The notes under the pieces were generated by a model. It did not search any database and was not told the origin of the DNA. It was given only the letters and a program-made list of their open reading frames with translations. A stretch of DNA of 64,000 nt from positions 7,909,579 to 7,973,578 of the forward strand of contig CM060115.1 in NCBI GenBank assembly GCA_030522415.1, written 5' to 3'. This document shows positions 34,200 to 44,050 of this stretch, in pieces; positions within the stretch are counted from its first letter, which is position 1; every line of letters starts with the position of its first letter. The translations under genes were made by a program, and so were the position numbers. This DNA comes from Channallabes apus (lineage: Eukaryota; Chordata; Actinopteri; Siluriformes; Clariidae).

Positions 34200-35522
34200 A
34201 GGCTCCACCTCTGGATGTTACAGTCGCACAAGTTAGGTAACATTTTGTTAATAAACATGCCTACATGGCAAAAGGCCAGGCAAAGTCAGACCTCTGGGGG
34301 TGTGCAGTGATGTCTGGCACCGGGAGATTGGCAGTGGATGAGGCCTCTGTAGATCAGAAAATGTGATCCTGTCACCAGTTTACTGGTTTATTATAAATAA
34401 TTAATGATATTGTATTATTTGTATAGCTGAAAAGTGTATATTTATATATTTGTTTGTTTGTTTGTTTGTAAAAATAAATGTGGAGATGTTTGAGAACAAA
34501 AATTAACATTTACTATTGTAGTAATAATCTTTCATATTACGTACACTTAATTAATTACTATTTCCAAGAGTCTACTTCTTTATCCTTATCATAAGGTACA
34601 TCTGTTCAACTTCTTGTTAATCTAATCAGCTAATCTCATGGTATCAACTCATGCATTCAGACATGTAGAAATGGTCCAGTTGATCTGCTAATGTTAAGCA
34701 GCAAAATAAGGGAAGAAAGGTGATTTAACTGACTTTAAAGGTGGCATGGTGGTTTGTGCCATATGGGCTGGTCTGTGTATTTCCGAAACTGCTGAGATTT
34801 TCACACCAAAACTCTCTAGGGTTTACAGAACAATACTTGAATACGACTAAGTATGACTTGTATATATTTTTCCTCTCTTTACAGTTGAACTGCAAAATTA
34901 CAGACATAAGATTGTTAAAATGTTTCTGTTCAACATATTCTGTCAGAGCTGCACTACCATGTGTGCAAATTAGCAACACTTCAAGACAGCAACTATTGAA
35001 ACACAAAATAAAATTGTAAACAATGGTAAAAAATAATACACACGAAATATCAGTTATAATAAAGTATAATTTATTCTGGTTACAGTTAATTGTATCCTAA
35101 ACTTTATGCAATCAGGAACGGCAACATTAGCACCAATTATTATTACAAATCGACAACATGGTCCAATCACTAATTGCTAGATGTTTATGTAGTGGCTAGG
35201 CTAACAGATTAACTACAACAACTTCTGCAATAGCCAGCATTCCCACTTCCCACAATTCACACCATGAAGCAAAAAGAAATTTTACACATAATATCACTTT
35301 AATCTACAGAATTGGTCAAATAAAAATTATGTAAAGGGCTGCCCCTTTGTGTGCTTCATTAAAGTTCCTCACATATGCCACAGAGAATTAATGTGTACCA
35401 AATAGGTACAGGTAGCCCCTGACTTACGAATATTCAAGTTACTAATTTCCACGGATACGAACGGACTGTGGTTCTACAGTATGAGCATTCGCAGATGTGA
35501 ACAAATCATGGAAGTAGTTCAC
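34200..35522. other. Intergenic upstream of the sulfotransferase gene
   Basis: AT-rich with no recognised domain. Open frames at 34725-35019 on both strands have no motif. Confidence 0.4.
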
Positions 35523-35854
35523 ATGTGTGGTAGGGCTGCAACTAACGATTATTTTGATAATCGATTAGTTGGTCGATTTCTTTATCGATTAATCGATTAA
35601 TCGGATAAAAAGTGACCGCTTTAATTAGCTGTTTTGCTTAACTATATAAAACCATAAATCAGGGTATTATTTATGTATAAAAGTAAACTTTAAAAAATGC
35701 AATAGCCACATAGAGTATAATGATCTTTAATTTTGACATTTAAACCTTAGTTTATGTAAATCAACATTCTTTTTTAACAATAATTGTAGATGGCAAGTTA
35801 ACAGTGTTGATATGGTGTGTGTATATATACTGTATATATATTATACACACACAC

Positions 35855-35885
<31 letters not shown>

Positions 35886-36859
35886 CACATACATACACAC
35901 ACACACTAGTTTAAAAAATCCACTGACATATTCAGTTGTTAAGAATGACCTCAATTTTAAATTCTCTTAAATTAATTAAACTTAATAAGAAGAATAATAG
36001 ACTTCTAGATTATTATGATATTATTTTTAATGAAAGTGTCTCTTGCTACATCCTTGTCACGGTTTATACATTATTTCGATCCTCTCAGGTATTTTATCCT
36101 TTTTTGTTGTCTCAATAAATAAAAAAAATATATTTTTTATATATATATAGACCATTTTGCTATACTAGACATTCTCGTAATACGGCGACGTAGGGAGAGA
36201 AAAAAAATGGCCGCTACTGAGTTCACTGTTTATTTTGCCCTTTTTCCGCATTTCCCCTCTGTATAGTGTGTAGGATGATGGGATATATCCGGTCCTCCGA
36301 GGTGTAAACTGAACGTGAAGAAAACGAACTAGAAGTGTTTTCCTTGCGTTCGTTGGGATTTGAACACCAAGAAAAAGCTGCATGCAACGTTTTTTTTAAA
36401 ACCCCGTATAACCGCGCAGGCGGACAAACGCACGTCATCAAAGCCCGTGTGAACTCTCTCACTGACTCCTTTTTTTTTTTTTTTTTTTTAGTCGTGGCCA
36501 ATTCCTCCCCGTCGCTAGGGGCTCCCACATGTGTAGAAAACCCTCGGCGCTTCATCCGCGCTCACCGGACACTACGACCGGCAGAAAACCGCTCGATTTT
36601 AACGCCCGATAAGAGGTGTTTAATGTAAATTGCTCCCATACCTTGGAGGACTTGGGGCGCACGCTTTTTCCTGCAGACGCTTCTGTAACCTCCATTGCGC
36701 GAGCGACTGTGTATCTGTGTGTGTATTTGTGCATCTTGTGGTCGCGCGCCTCAGTAACGTGAGCAGCCCAACTAATCGATAACGGCATTCGTTGACAACG
36801 AATTTCATTATCGATAATTATCGATTTTATCGATTAGTTGTTGCAGCCCTAATGTGTGG
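35523..36859. mobile_element. hAT-like element with exact 8-bp target duplication
   Basis: Element 35531-36851 is bounded by TAGGGCTGCAACTAACGAT and its diverged complement, and flanked by ATGTGTGG on both sides. Its ends are rich in ATCGATTAAT palindromes. The GC-richer interior (36165-36780) has short frames but no transposase that I recognise. Confidence 0.92.
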
Positions 36860-37346
36860 TACAAAAAATAGACTCTGCAGTGCATAATATTTACAATTAT
36901 GTACAATAATTTTAATATTGTATGTGTGTGCATGTAGGGGTGCGGGAGAAATGTAGGGGTGCGGGAGAAATGACTCACCGATTACAGCCCTGTTACATTT
37001 CACATACCAGGAAAACCTTGGATTGCAAGGAGCTTATAGTTTGCAGTCTAAGTAATGTCAACATCTGTGCATGTGTGTGAGTGTGTACTGTAAGTTATCC
37101 TACACAATAACCCCCATCCTCCTCCTCCTATTGTCTCTTTTACACACACAGCCCCATTCTTTTCAAAAGTAAAGTGCACAGTATTTAGATTTATTCTTAC
37201 TTTATATTTTCTATTAATTGATTTTTATATGAATATTTTAAAGTTGTGGAACTAATTATGGGAGTTATTTCTTTTGAGGAAATTCTCTGAGACAACATCC
37301 AGGATTCCCCTCACAATTTAAAGTCGCAGAGACAACATTTCATTGT

Positions 37347-37697
37347 TGTCACGTTTTGCTCTATGTCTGTGTCGGATGTGTGTGCGAGGCATGATCGCGG
37401 AGGCGAGTTGACGGTTTAACAAAGTTCTTTATTTTGGCTAGAAAACAAAACATAAGCACTCCAACACAAACTAAACTTAAAAGACTAATGCTAGACGCCT
37501 GACTGAGATTCAGTCAGGCTATTTATAGAACTAAACATAAATCAACTAATAATTGGCTTACCTCGGTTCAGGTGAGCTTCTACGTCACCTGACCGAGGTG
37601 CAAACTGGGAAATGAAGTTTAACATTCAACATAAACCAAACTACAAAACGAAAACCAAAACCGGGCGTTAGGCGCCCTCTAGGGGTCAACCGTCACA
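37347..37697 (-). repeat. 3' LTR
   Basis: In minus orientation it starts TGTGACGGTTGACCCCTAGA and ends AAAACGTGACA. TATA box TATAAATA complement at 37520-37528, perfect 10-bp stem at 37497-37519, AATAAA near 37430. The terminal codons and stop of the internal ORF (stop at 37679-37681) lie inside it. Confidence 0.92.
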
Positions 37698-39724
37698 GTA
37701 CCCCCCCCAAAAAAAATGCTCCTCTGGAGCATCATCGGAGGCCCCGGACACCCACCCCAATGTTCTACCTTCCACCTCCTGACCAGGAGGCTGGGTGACG
37801 GGGCTGGAGACGTGCTCGGCGGTGGCAGGGCTGGAGACGTGCTCGGCCGTGGCAGGGCTGGAGACGTGCTCGGCCGTGGCAGGGCTGGAGACGTGCTCGG
37901 CCGTGGCAGGGCTGGTGACGTGCTCGGCGGTGGCAGGGCTGGTGACGTGCTCGGCCGTGGCAGGGCTGGTGACGTGCTCGGCCGTGGCAGGGCTGGTGAC
38001 GTGCTCGGCCGTGGCAGGGCTGGTGACGTGCTCGGCCGTGGCAGGGCTGGTGCTGCGCTCGACGACGGTGTTGGAGCGTGCACTGCGCTCGACGACGACG
38101 TTGGAGCTTTTGCAGAGCTCAACCGCGGCGTTGGAGCGTGCATTGCGCTCGACGACGACGTTGGAGCTTTTGCAGAGCTCAACAGCGGCGTTGGAGCGTG
38201 CACTGCGCTCGACGACGACGTTGGAGCTTTTGCTGAGCTCGACGGCGGCGTTGGAGCGTGCACTGCGCTCGACGACGACGTTGGAGCTTTTGCAGAGCTC
38301 GACAGCAGCGTTGGAGCGTGCACTGCGCTCGCCGACGACGTTGGAGCTTTTGCAGAGCTCGACAGCGGCGTTGGGGCATGCACTGCGCTCGACGACGACG
38401 TTGGAGCTTTTGCAGAGCTCGACAGCGTGGGAGCGTACTCGGCGCTCGACAGCGGCGTGGGAGCGTACTCGGCGCTCGACAGCGGCGTTGGAACGTACTC
38501 GGCGCTCGACAGCGGCGTTGGAGCGTACTCGGCGCTCGACAGCGGCGTTGGAGCGTACTCGGCGCTCGACAGCGGCGTTGGAGCGTGCAGTGCGCTCGAC
38601 GACGGCTCTGGAGCGTGCCGTGCGTTCGCCAGTTCAACGTCGTCCTCAAAGCCGGGAGGCGGCGGCAGAACAGGTGCGTGGGACAGCGGCTGCTGGCGTG
38701 CTAGCTCGCTGTCCTCGAAGCCGGGAGGCGGCGGCAGAACAGGTGCGTGGGACAGCGGCTGCTGGCGTGCTAGCTTGCTATCCTCGAAGCCGGGAGGCGG
38801 CGGCAGAACAGGTGTATTGGTCGCTGGAGCTTGTGCAGGGCTCGACGGCGTTGGAGCGTGCACGGCGCTCGACTGCGGCGTTGGAGCGTGCACGGCGCTC
38901 GACTGCAGCGTTGGAGCGTGCACGGCGCTCGACTGCAGCGTTGGGGCGTGCACGGCGCTCGACTGCAGCGTTGGGGCGTGCACGGCGCTCGACTGCAGCG
39001 TTGGGGCGTGCACGGCGCTCGACTGCAGCGTTGGGGCGTGCACGGCGCTCGACTGCAGCGTTGGGGCGTGCACGGCGCTCGACTGCAGCGTTGGGGCGTG
39101 CACGGCGCTCGACTGCAGCGTTGGGGCGTGCACGGCGCTCGACTGCAGCGTTGGGGCGTGCATGGCGCTCGACTGCAGCGTTGGAGCGTGCACGGCGCTC
39201 GACTGCAGCGTTGGAGCGTGCACGGCGCTCGACTGCAGCGTTGGAGCGTGCACGGCGCTCGACTGCAGCGTTGGAGCGTGCACGGCGCTCGACTGCAGCG
39301 TTGGAGCGTGCATGGCGCTCGACAACGGCGCAACGTCGTCCTCAAAGCCAGGAGGCGGCGGCAGCATGGGTGCGTGGATCAGCGGCTGCTGACACGCTTG
39401 GCTGCTGAGCGTTGGCGAGGGAGGAGAAAGCTCCGAGCCCGCTTCGCGGTTGTCCCGGAAGTGGAGGATCATGCGCTGCATCTCCTCCACCTGCTTCCGT
39501 ATTTCTCGCAATTGCTCCGGCTCCGGAATCCACCACATGAGCTCCTTTTTCGCTAGCTGGTTGTACTCCCAGCTCCGGTACATATCTACCTCGCCGTTTT
39601 CCAGCCAACAATACTCCCAGTCGCCACACCTCTCTTCCTCGCTGTCCTCCAGCCAGTTCGTCAGCTCGGGCAAGATGGTATCTGCGCCCCCCCCAAAATA
39701 ATCCAGGGAGAAATCCTCCGCCAT
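37679..39724 (-). CDS. Repeat-rich ORF of the LTR element (Pro/Ser/Ala-rich, unknown function)
   Basis: Preferred start ATG 39724 (MAEDFSLDYFGGG), 23 codons past the 5' LTR edge region; the frame stays open upstream into the LTR as far as 39823. About 680 residues. The N-terminal 110 residues are unique, acidic and Trp-rich, with a likely helix (EPEQLREIRKQVEEMQRMILHF). Then: about 16 units of SSAVHAPTLQ; three units around HAPVLPPPPGFEDSELARQQPLS; about five of SSAEYAPTPL; about six 20-residue units with SSSAKAPTSS and AVHAPTP; about ten of ALPRPSTSP. No zinc knuckle or enzyme motif. It occupies the gag position. Open frames on the other strand across the arrays are shadows: the N-terminal unique part and LTR context favour the minus strand. 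Confidence 0.7.
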   Translation of the reverse strand: MAEDFSLDYFGGGADTILPELTNWLEDSEEERCGDWEYCWLENGEVDMYRSWEYNQLAKKELMWWIPEPEQLREIRKQVEEMQRMILHFRDNREAGSELSPPSPTLSSQACQQPLIHAPMLPPPPGFEDDVAPLSSAMHAPTLQSSAVHAPTLQSSAVHAPTLQSSAVHAPTLQSSAVHAPTLQSSAMHAPTLQSSAVHAPTLQSSAVHAPTLQSSAVHAPTLQSSAVHAPTLQSSAVHAPTLQSSAVHAPTLQSSAVHAPTLQSSAVHAPTLQSSAVHAPTPQSSAVHAPTPSSPAQAPATNTPVLPPPPGFEDSKLARQQPLSHAPVLPPPPGFEDSELARQQPLSHAPVLPPPPGFEDDVELANARHAPEPSSSALHAPTPLSSAEYAPTPLSSAEYAPTPLSSAEYVPTPLSSAEYAPTPLSSAEYAPTLSSSAKAPTSSSSAVHAPTPLSSSAKAPTSSASAVHAPTLLSSSAKAPTSSSSAVHAPTPPSSSAKAPTSSSSAVHAPTPLLSSAKAPTSSSSAMHAPTPRLSSAKAPTSSSSAVHAPTPSSSAAPALPRPSTSPALPRPSTSPALPRPSTSPALPRPSTSPALPPPSTSPALPRPSTSPALPRPSTSPALPRPSTSPALPPPSTSPAPSPSLLVRRWKVEHWGGCPGPPMMLQRSIFFGGGTVTVDP
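37815..38060. repeat. 27-bp tandem repeats (ALPRPSTSP units)
   Basis: About ten head-to-tail 27-bp units (gtgctcggccgtggcagggctgg-type), G/C-rich. Confidence 0.93.
38062..38425. repeat. 60-bp tandem repeats
   Basis: About six 60-bp units, each with gacgacgacgttggagc and ttttgcagagctc. Confidence 0.93.
38425..38600. repeat. 30-bp tandem repeats, type 2
   Basis: About six units of gcgtactcggcgctcgacag-type, encoding SSAEYAPTPL on the minus strand. Confidence 0.92.
38640..38815. repeat. 69-bp repeats encoding PPPPGFED units
   Basis: Three near-identical units containing tcctcgaagccgggaggcgg. Confidence 0.92.
38844..39323. repeat. 30-bp tandem repeats, type 1 (about 16 units)
   Basis: Highly homogeneous units of cgttggggcgtgcacggcgc plus tcgactgcag. 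The near-identity of units implies recent expansion or gene conversion. Confidence 0.95.
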
Positions 39725-39747
39725 GCCTCTTGTACGGTCTAGCATTC

Positions 39748-40098
39748 TGTCACGTTTTGCTCTATGTCTGTGTCGGATGTGTGTGCGAGGCATGATCGCG
39801 GAGGCGAGCTGACGGTTTAACAAAGTTCTTTATTTTGGCTAGAAAACAAAACATAAGCACTCCAACACAAACTAAACTTAAAAGACTAATGCTAGACGCC
39901 TGACTGAGATTCAGTCAGGCTATTTATAGAACTAAACATAAATCAACTAATAATTGGCTTACCTCGGTTCAGGTGAGCTTCTACGTCACCTGACCGAGGT
40001 GCAAACTGGGAAATGAAGTTTAACATTCAACATAAACCAAACTACAAAACGAAAACCAAAACCGGGCATTAGCCGCCCTCTAGGGGTCAACCGTCACA
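39748..40098 (-). repeat. 5' LTR
   Basis: Partner of 37347-37697 with few substitutions; the hairpin is at 39898-39920 and the TATA box at 39921-39929. Confidence 0.92.
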
Positions 40099-40103
40099 AT
40101 TGT

Positions 40104-40255
40104 GAGATTAATTTCCTTTAGTTTCGGTTATGGTTTTTTGGCCATAACCTGTTTCACCCAAATGAGGATGGGTTCCCTGTAGAGTTCGGTTGCTCTCAAG
40201 GTTTCTTCCTATTGCCATCTCAGGGAGGTTTTGCTTGCCACTGTTGTACTCGGCT
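40104..40255 (-). repeat. Dispersed repeat fragment
   Basis: Complement matches segments near 48880 ('gaaaccttgagagg') and 5850 ('catcctcatttggg'). The LTR element inserted at its edge. Class unknown. Confidence 0.5.
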
Positions 40256-40507
40256 TGCTCTAAGGCAGTGGTTCTCAAACATTTTCTGTCATTCCCCACT
40301 TAAGGGAGTGGGCGAATTTTCAAGCCCCACTTGTCAACAAAATAATAACGAAATCGGCCAAGTTCACTGTTTATTGAAATATCAATTTCTAAACCAATAA
40401 GATCAAACAACACCAAGTTCAAAACAGATAAAATACACGTGCAATTGTTATAAAAGGTTTACGTTGTCACTTATCTTTGCATAATTGACCCCATGTTTAT
40501 TAGCTGC

Positions 40508-40830
40508 TCAGCAATCATTTGTAGGTTTTTTGCACTGGTCAATTCTGTATGCAACTTTGAATGAAGCCATTTGTGATTTGCTGTCCACTGATTCAGATTT
40601 TTCCATGCGATTCTCCTGCTGTCTGTATTCTGCCAGCTTTCTTTGAAAGAAGTCTAGTGGCTTATTAACGTGACTGGAGTGTGTTGTCTCTAAGTGTCTT
40701 CCTAATTTGTTGGGTCTCATGCTGTCTGCTGCCAGCAGTTTTACGACACAAAACACACACGGGTCTCTCTTCTGCCCCCACCATCCCCACCATGAATCCA
40801 AGCGCAACATAGGCTTCATTAGGGGTGGGC
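40508..40830 (-). pseudogene. hAT transposase N-terminal remnant (BED finger)
   Basis: The C-x2-C half and the H-x-H half of the BED finger lie in different frames, so it is frameshifted; the sequence ends at KPTNDC. Similar to ZBED-like domesticated hAT proteins by pattern (family knowledge). Confidence 0.7.
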
Positions 40831-41200
40831 GATATAACCAAAATCTTCTAACACAGGAGAAGCAATTTTCTACCTCGATAACGATATATATCACAATATA
40901 GCAATTTGTATCTGAAAATGCATAAATAAAAATTAAAACACAAAGAAACTGTTTTACATAATGTAGTTTTATTTAAACTCTGAATTGCTGAGGTTTGACA
41001 CATTTTTTTTTTTTTACTTTGGCCATATTCGTTTGGATGCTTGGCTTTCAGATGATAGAAAAGGTTTGACGTGTTTCCACCACTTGTTAAAACAGTGCAC
41101 TTGCGTACCTTGCAAATCACGTTCGTCTCATTCGTATCACTTTTCTTATACCCAAACCAATTCCACACCACAGACGATGCACCTTTTTTCTTCACAATCT
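40822..41200 (-). pseudogene. Second hAT N-terminal fragment (BED finger, truncated)
   Basis: One hAT-style end, aggggtgggcgatataacc, at 40822. A minus-strand frame encodes SSVVWNWFGYKKSDTNETNVICKVRKCTVLTSGGNTSNLFYHLKAKHPNEY, a BED finger in which the second Cys of C-x2-C is Arg. The matching far end is not seen; it is nested in the Charlie-type element. Confidence 0.7.
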
Positions 41201-41429
41201 CCTCGTTGTTGGTTTTGTCACATGTACAGTAAGCAAACTCACTGCTGCTGCAGCGTCTTCTTCCATTGTCGAAGTGTATGTGAAGCCAAACACATCAAAA
41301 GTGGGACGAAACCGTGGCACCCGATTGAACCAAATATCTGCCAGTGGACTGCACAGCACGACTATCTGGATAGCGCAGAAATGATCTGGTTTATTCCCGC
41401 AGCCCGGTGGATCGCGAAGCGCGGATTAA

Positions 41430-41627
41430 CTTGAGCAGTGCTGCTCGAATCACAAACCTGCGCGACCCACTGTTTTTTTTTTTTTTTTACAATTTATTTA
41501 AAATGTCACCTTGCCATGCCTGGTTTGTGCGTGCGCATCCCAGCAGGGTAAAATGTAATTTGATGGTCGGCGTTGTCTATTTCTGTCAGAGTCCAGTGGG
41601 TTTGTGATTCGAGCAGCGCTGCTCAAG
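41430..41627. mobile_element. Small inverted-repeat element
   Basis: CTTGAGCAGTGCTGCTCGAA at the left is mirrored by TTCGAGCAGCGCTGCTCAAG at the right, and the inversion extends through atcacaaac...cccactg. About 200 bp with poly-T inside. A MITE or a large hairpin. Confidence 0.75.
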
Positions 41628-41849
41628 TTGGTCCGACGTTAAACCGTTATTGTTGCACCATGGTTCCACTTTTTCTCCCGGCCCACAACTGATGTTATTT
41701 TAAATTTACTTGTATTAATGATCCATTTATTTGTGTGTGATTGTTTAGTTTTGAGCGTACGCTCTTCATTATCAATAAAGAAAGGCATGAATTAGAATAG
41801 GTACTTTCCTATTATTTTCCACTAATTTCCTCCCGTTCATTGCGCCTCA

Positions 41850-42515
41850 CCTGTTGTAAGTGCCATATCGCACTTTTTATGAATTTGTTGTTGTGTTTAT
41901 TTTATTTTATTTTACTTGCTGTTATTTCATTTATTCTACCTTGTTCTATTCATTAGTAAAGCATTAAGCATTAAGTTTGTTACATAAGCCATAAGCTTTA
42001 AATTTCTTAGTTATGCATCATAAGTTGATAATCGTAGGTTGGTCTGTGACGTCATTCTACTATTACATGCATTTGTGTGACTGTGATATGCTAGAAAGCT
42101 CAGTATAGATTTGGAAGGCTACGGAAACACAAGCTTTAGACCGTCAGCTAGTGAGAGCTCCCGGTAAGCTAGAAATGTAAAATACAGCAACGAGGTTGTT
42201 GTAACCGTAAGCTAACGTAAGCTGGGAAAGTAAGAAACAACAAGAGTGTTGTTAGATACCCAAGCCAAGATTGTAATCTACAAGATACAGCAAACAGGTT
42301 GTTGTAAAACTCAGAGATTTGCAAGATGCAGCAACTGGTGTCTGTAATAACAGTGGATTTACTCAAGACGACTGTATGAAGTGTTGATTCTTTGATGCTG
42401 ACAAATAAACGACAAAAGACAAAGAGATCGGACTTCTGTCATGTGAGTGAAACTTTAAGACATTAGCTACGCATCAAAACTAGTGAAATAAGCCAACCGC
42501 ATCTACACCTGTCAT
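41850..42515 (+). other. LTR-like segment with three short repeats
   Basis: Within the hAT remnant but not hAT-like. Contains AATAAA (42405) and three diverged units (near 42186, 42290 and 42328) of cagcaac-aggttgttgtaa. A solo LTR is possible, but no flanking duplication was found. Confidence 0.3.
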
Positions 42516-42835
42516 GTCTGTGTTCCCCACTAGGGGGGCGCGCCACACACTTTGAGAACCACTCGTCTAGCCAGTGGCGGTTCTACACTGAATTGCGCCC
42601 TGGGCGAGACTCCCTCCCAGCGCCCCCACCCTCCCCCCAAAAAAATTTAATAAAAAACTGCACATTTTGTACACACCACACGTTTTATTAAACTACTCAT
42701 AACTTAAATAAATATACTGTGTACAAACAAATATTACTGTATATAAATATAGAATTAATATAGAACAAATCACACTAAAGAAAAATAACTTATTTACTTC
42801 ACTGCAGAACAGAAACCACAAACTGAAACTAAAAT

Positions 42836-42975
42836 CTGACTTTTCTGGCCTTTCTAGATGCAAAGTCATCAATAATGGCATCATATGAGATATGCTCCCC
42901 TATTGCATGATTTATGCTTATGACAGCAAGGCCAGTGAGCCGTTCCTGAGACATGGTTGACCTCAGGTATGTCTT
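42836..42975 (-). pseudogene. hAT transposase C-terminal end
   Basis: Reads KTYLRSTMSQERLTGLAVIS...DAIIDDFASRKARKVRF then stop; in phase with the piece at 44842-44990 once the insert is ignored. Confidence 0.85.
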
Positions 42976-43189
42976 GTGTAGCAGGATGATCTGTGGTCTC
43001 ATCATGACAGTTATATTTATGTGGGTGTCTTATTTATGACTTTTGTACAGTTATATACTGCCACACTCTTAGTTGGGGGGGACTTCCGGTTCACCTGGTT
43101 TGTGTTTGTGCTCACTCCAGACACTAGCCAATCTGCTTGCCTATGAGCTGTTATAAAGGTAACGGGACAGCCGTTCATGTAGCGCGCCC

Positions 43190-43740
43190 GCCTCCTTTCA
43201 GTCGTGTACCTGACTTCCGGTCTTGCCACAGGTAAGAATGCTCCTCGAAATCGCTCAGCTATGTTGATGGGCCGTGATACTTACCTAAATGTTTTCCTTA
43301 GGTTTCCTCTGGACTCGTTAACAGTGGGGTATTTCCCTACCAGCTCTGTAGAGTGCGCGCGCTGTTTTATGGTGCGTCTGACTTTCACTTTCATGTAAGG
43401 TATGAATGCTTTTGCGATCTCTCTCCCATGTTTATGGACGGAGGCACTTATTTAAATATCGGCTTGTAGACTCATCTTGGCTTTTCCTACAGTCATTTTC
43501 TGTGGATTCTCCTGTGCGTAGCGTGCACGTTGTTTCGCTGCGCGTCTGACTTCCGCTTCCGTCTCAGGTATGAATACTCTTCGCCAGTTATTATTTTGGA
43601 AATGGTTATTTAATTGGAATTGTAGGTTTCTCCTGACTTTCCTGTAGTGAACTCTCTTCCTATCACCTCTTCGTTGTGTAGAGCGCATGCCTTTTGCTGC
43701 ACGGCCAACTTTCCGGTCTTTGTTTCAGTTTTCCCCTAAA
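43190..43740 (+). repeat. Diverged tandem repeats of about 168 bp
   Basis: The motif tctgacttccg...cag-gtatgaat recurs at about 43206, 43376, 43545 and (partial) 43706. Each unit includes an AG|gtaagaat/gtatgaat splice-donor-like junction. Confidence 0.65.
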
Positions 43741-43959
43741 CTGGTGGGTTCTTTAACATTGCCCGACTGGAGTCGGTAAGTGGCTCGTTCCCTGTACTTC
43801 CTGGTTGTACCGGGCTTGTTGGGGGTTGTTCATTCAGCATCCAGAACAGGTATGTACGTTTTATTAGTACATTTTATTGTTCTCCATGGTATGTATGTCC
43901 AACTTGTTTCATTTTAATTAGGAGCTGTATTTCGAAGTGGGTGCTGTGGACAAATGCAT

Positions 43960-44050
43960 GAACGCTGCTGCTTTGCTGCTGCTCCTTTGCTTTGCTTTGC
44001 TGCTGCTCCTTTGCTTTGCTTTGCTCTGCTTTGCTTTGCTTTGCTTGAAC
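43960..44050. repeat. TTTGC pentanucleotide-rich tract
   Basis: Irregular run of tttgc and tgctgctcc units. Confidence 0.85.

Larger units (their letters stand above)
37342..40103 (-). mobile_element. LTR retroelement without pol, carrying one repetitive ORF
   Basis: 351-bp LTRs at 37347-37697 and 39748-40098 differ at only a handful of sites; the element is flanked by an exact 5-bp duplication ATTGT. LTRs have TGT...ACA ends, a TATA box, a hairpin and AATAAA on the minus strand. A G-rich tract (T8G8 on the minus strand, 37698-37720) lies where a polypurine tract is expected. No tRNA primer site starting TGG is visible next to the 5' LTR, and no protease, reverse transcriptase or integrase motif exists in the 2-kb interior. 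Non-autonomous, presumably moved by a relative (inference). Confidence 0.9.
40268..42562 (-). mobile_element. Decayed hAT (Charlie/ZBED-type) element
   Basis: Left end CAGTGGTTCTCAAAC and right end TTTGAGAACCACT are inverted and of hAT-Charlie style; no convincing 8-bp duplication is seen. The minus-strand frame at 40508-40830 has a BED zinc-finger-like part (PVCVxC ... MRPNKLGRHLETTHSS) followed by NKPLDFFQRKLAEYRQQ, with a frameshift between the Cys pair and the His region. The interior is invaded by other elements. Confidence 0.75.

Noticed and set aside
37716..39556. Plus-strand open frames of 558, 537 and 241 codons across the 37-40 kb arrays
   Set aside because: They are by-products of stop-free repeat units whose lengths are multiples of three; they have no unique domain, and the LTR signals (TATA, AATAAA) point to the minus strand.
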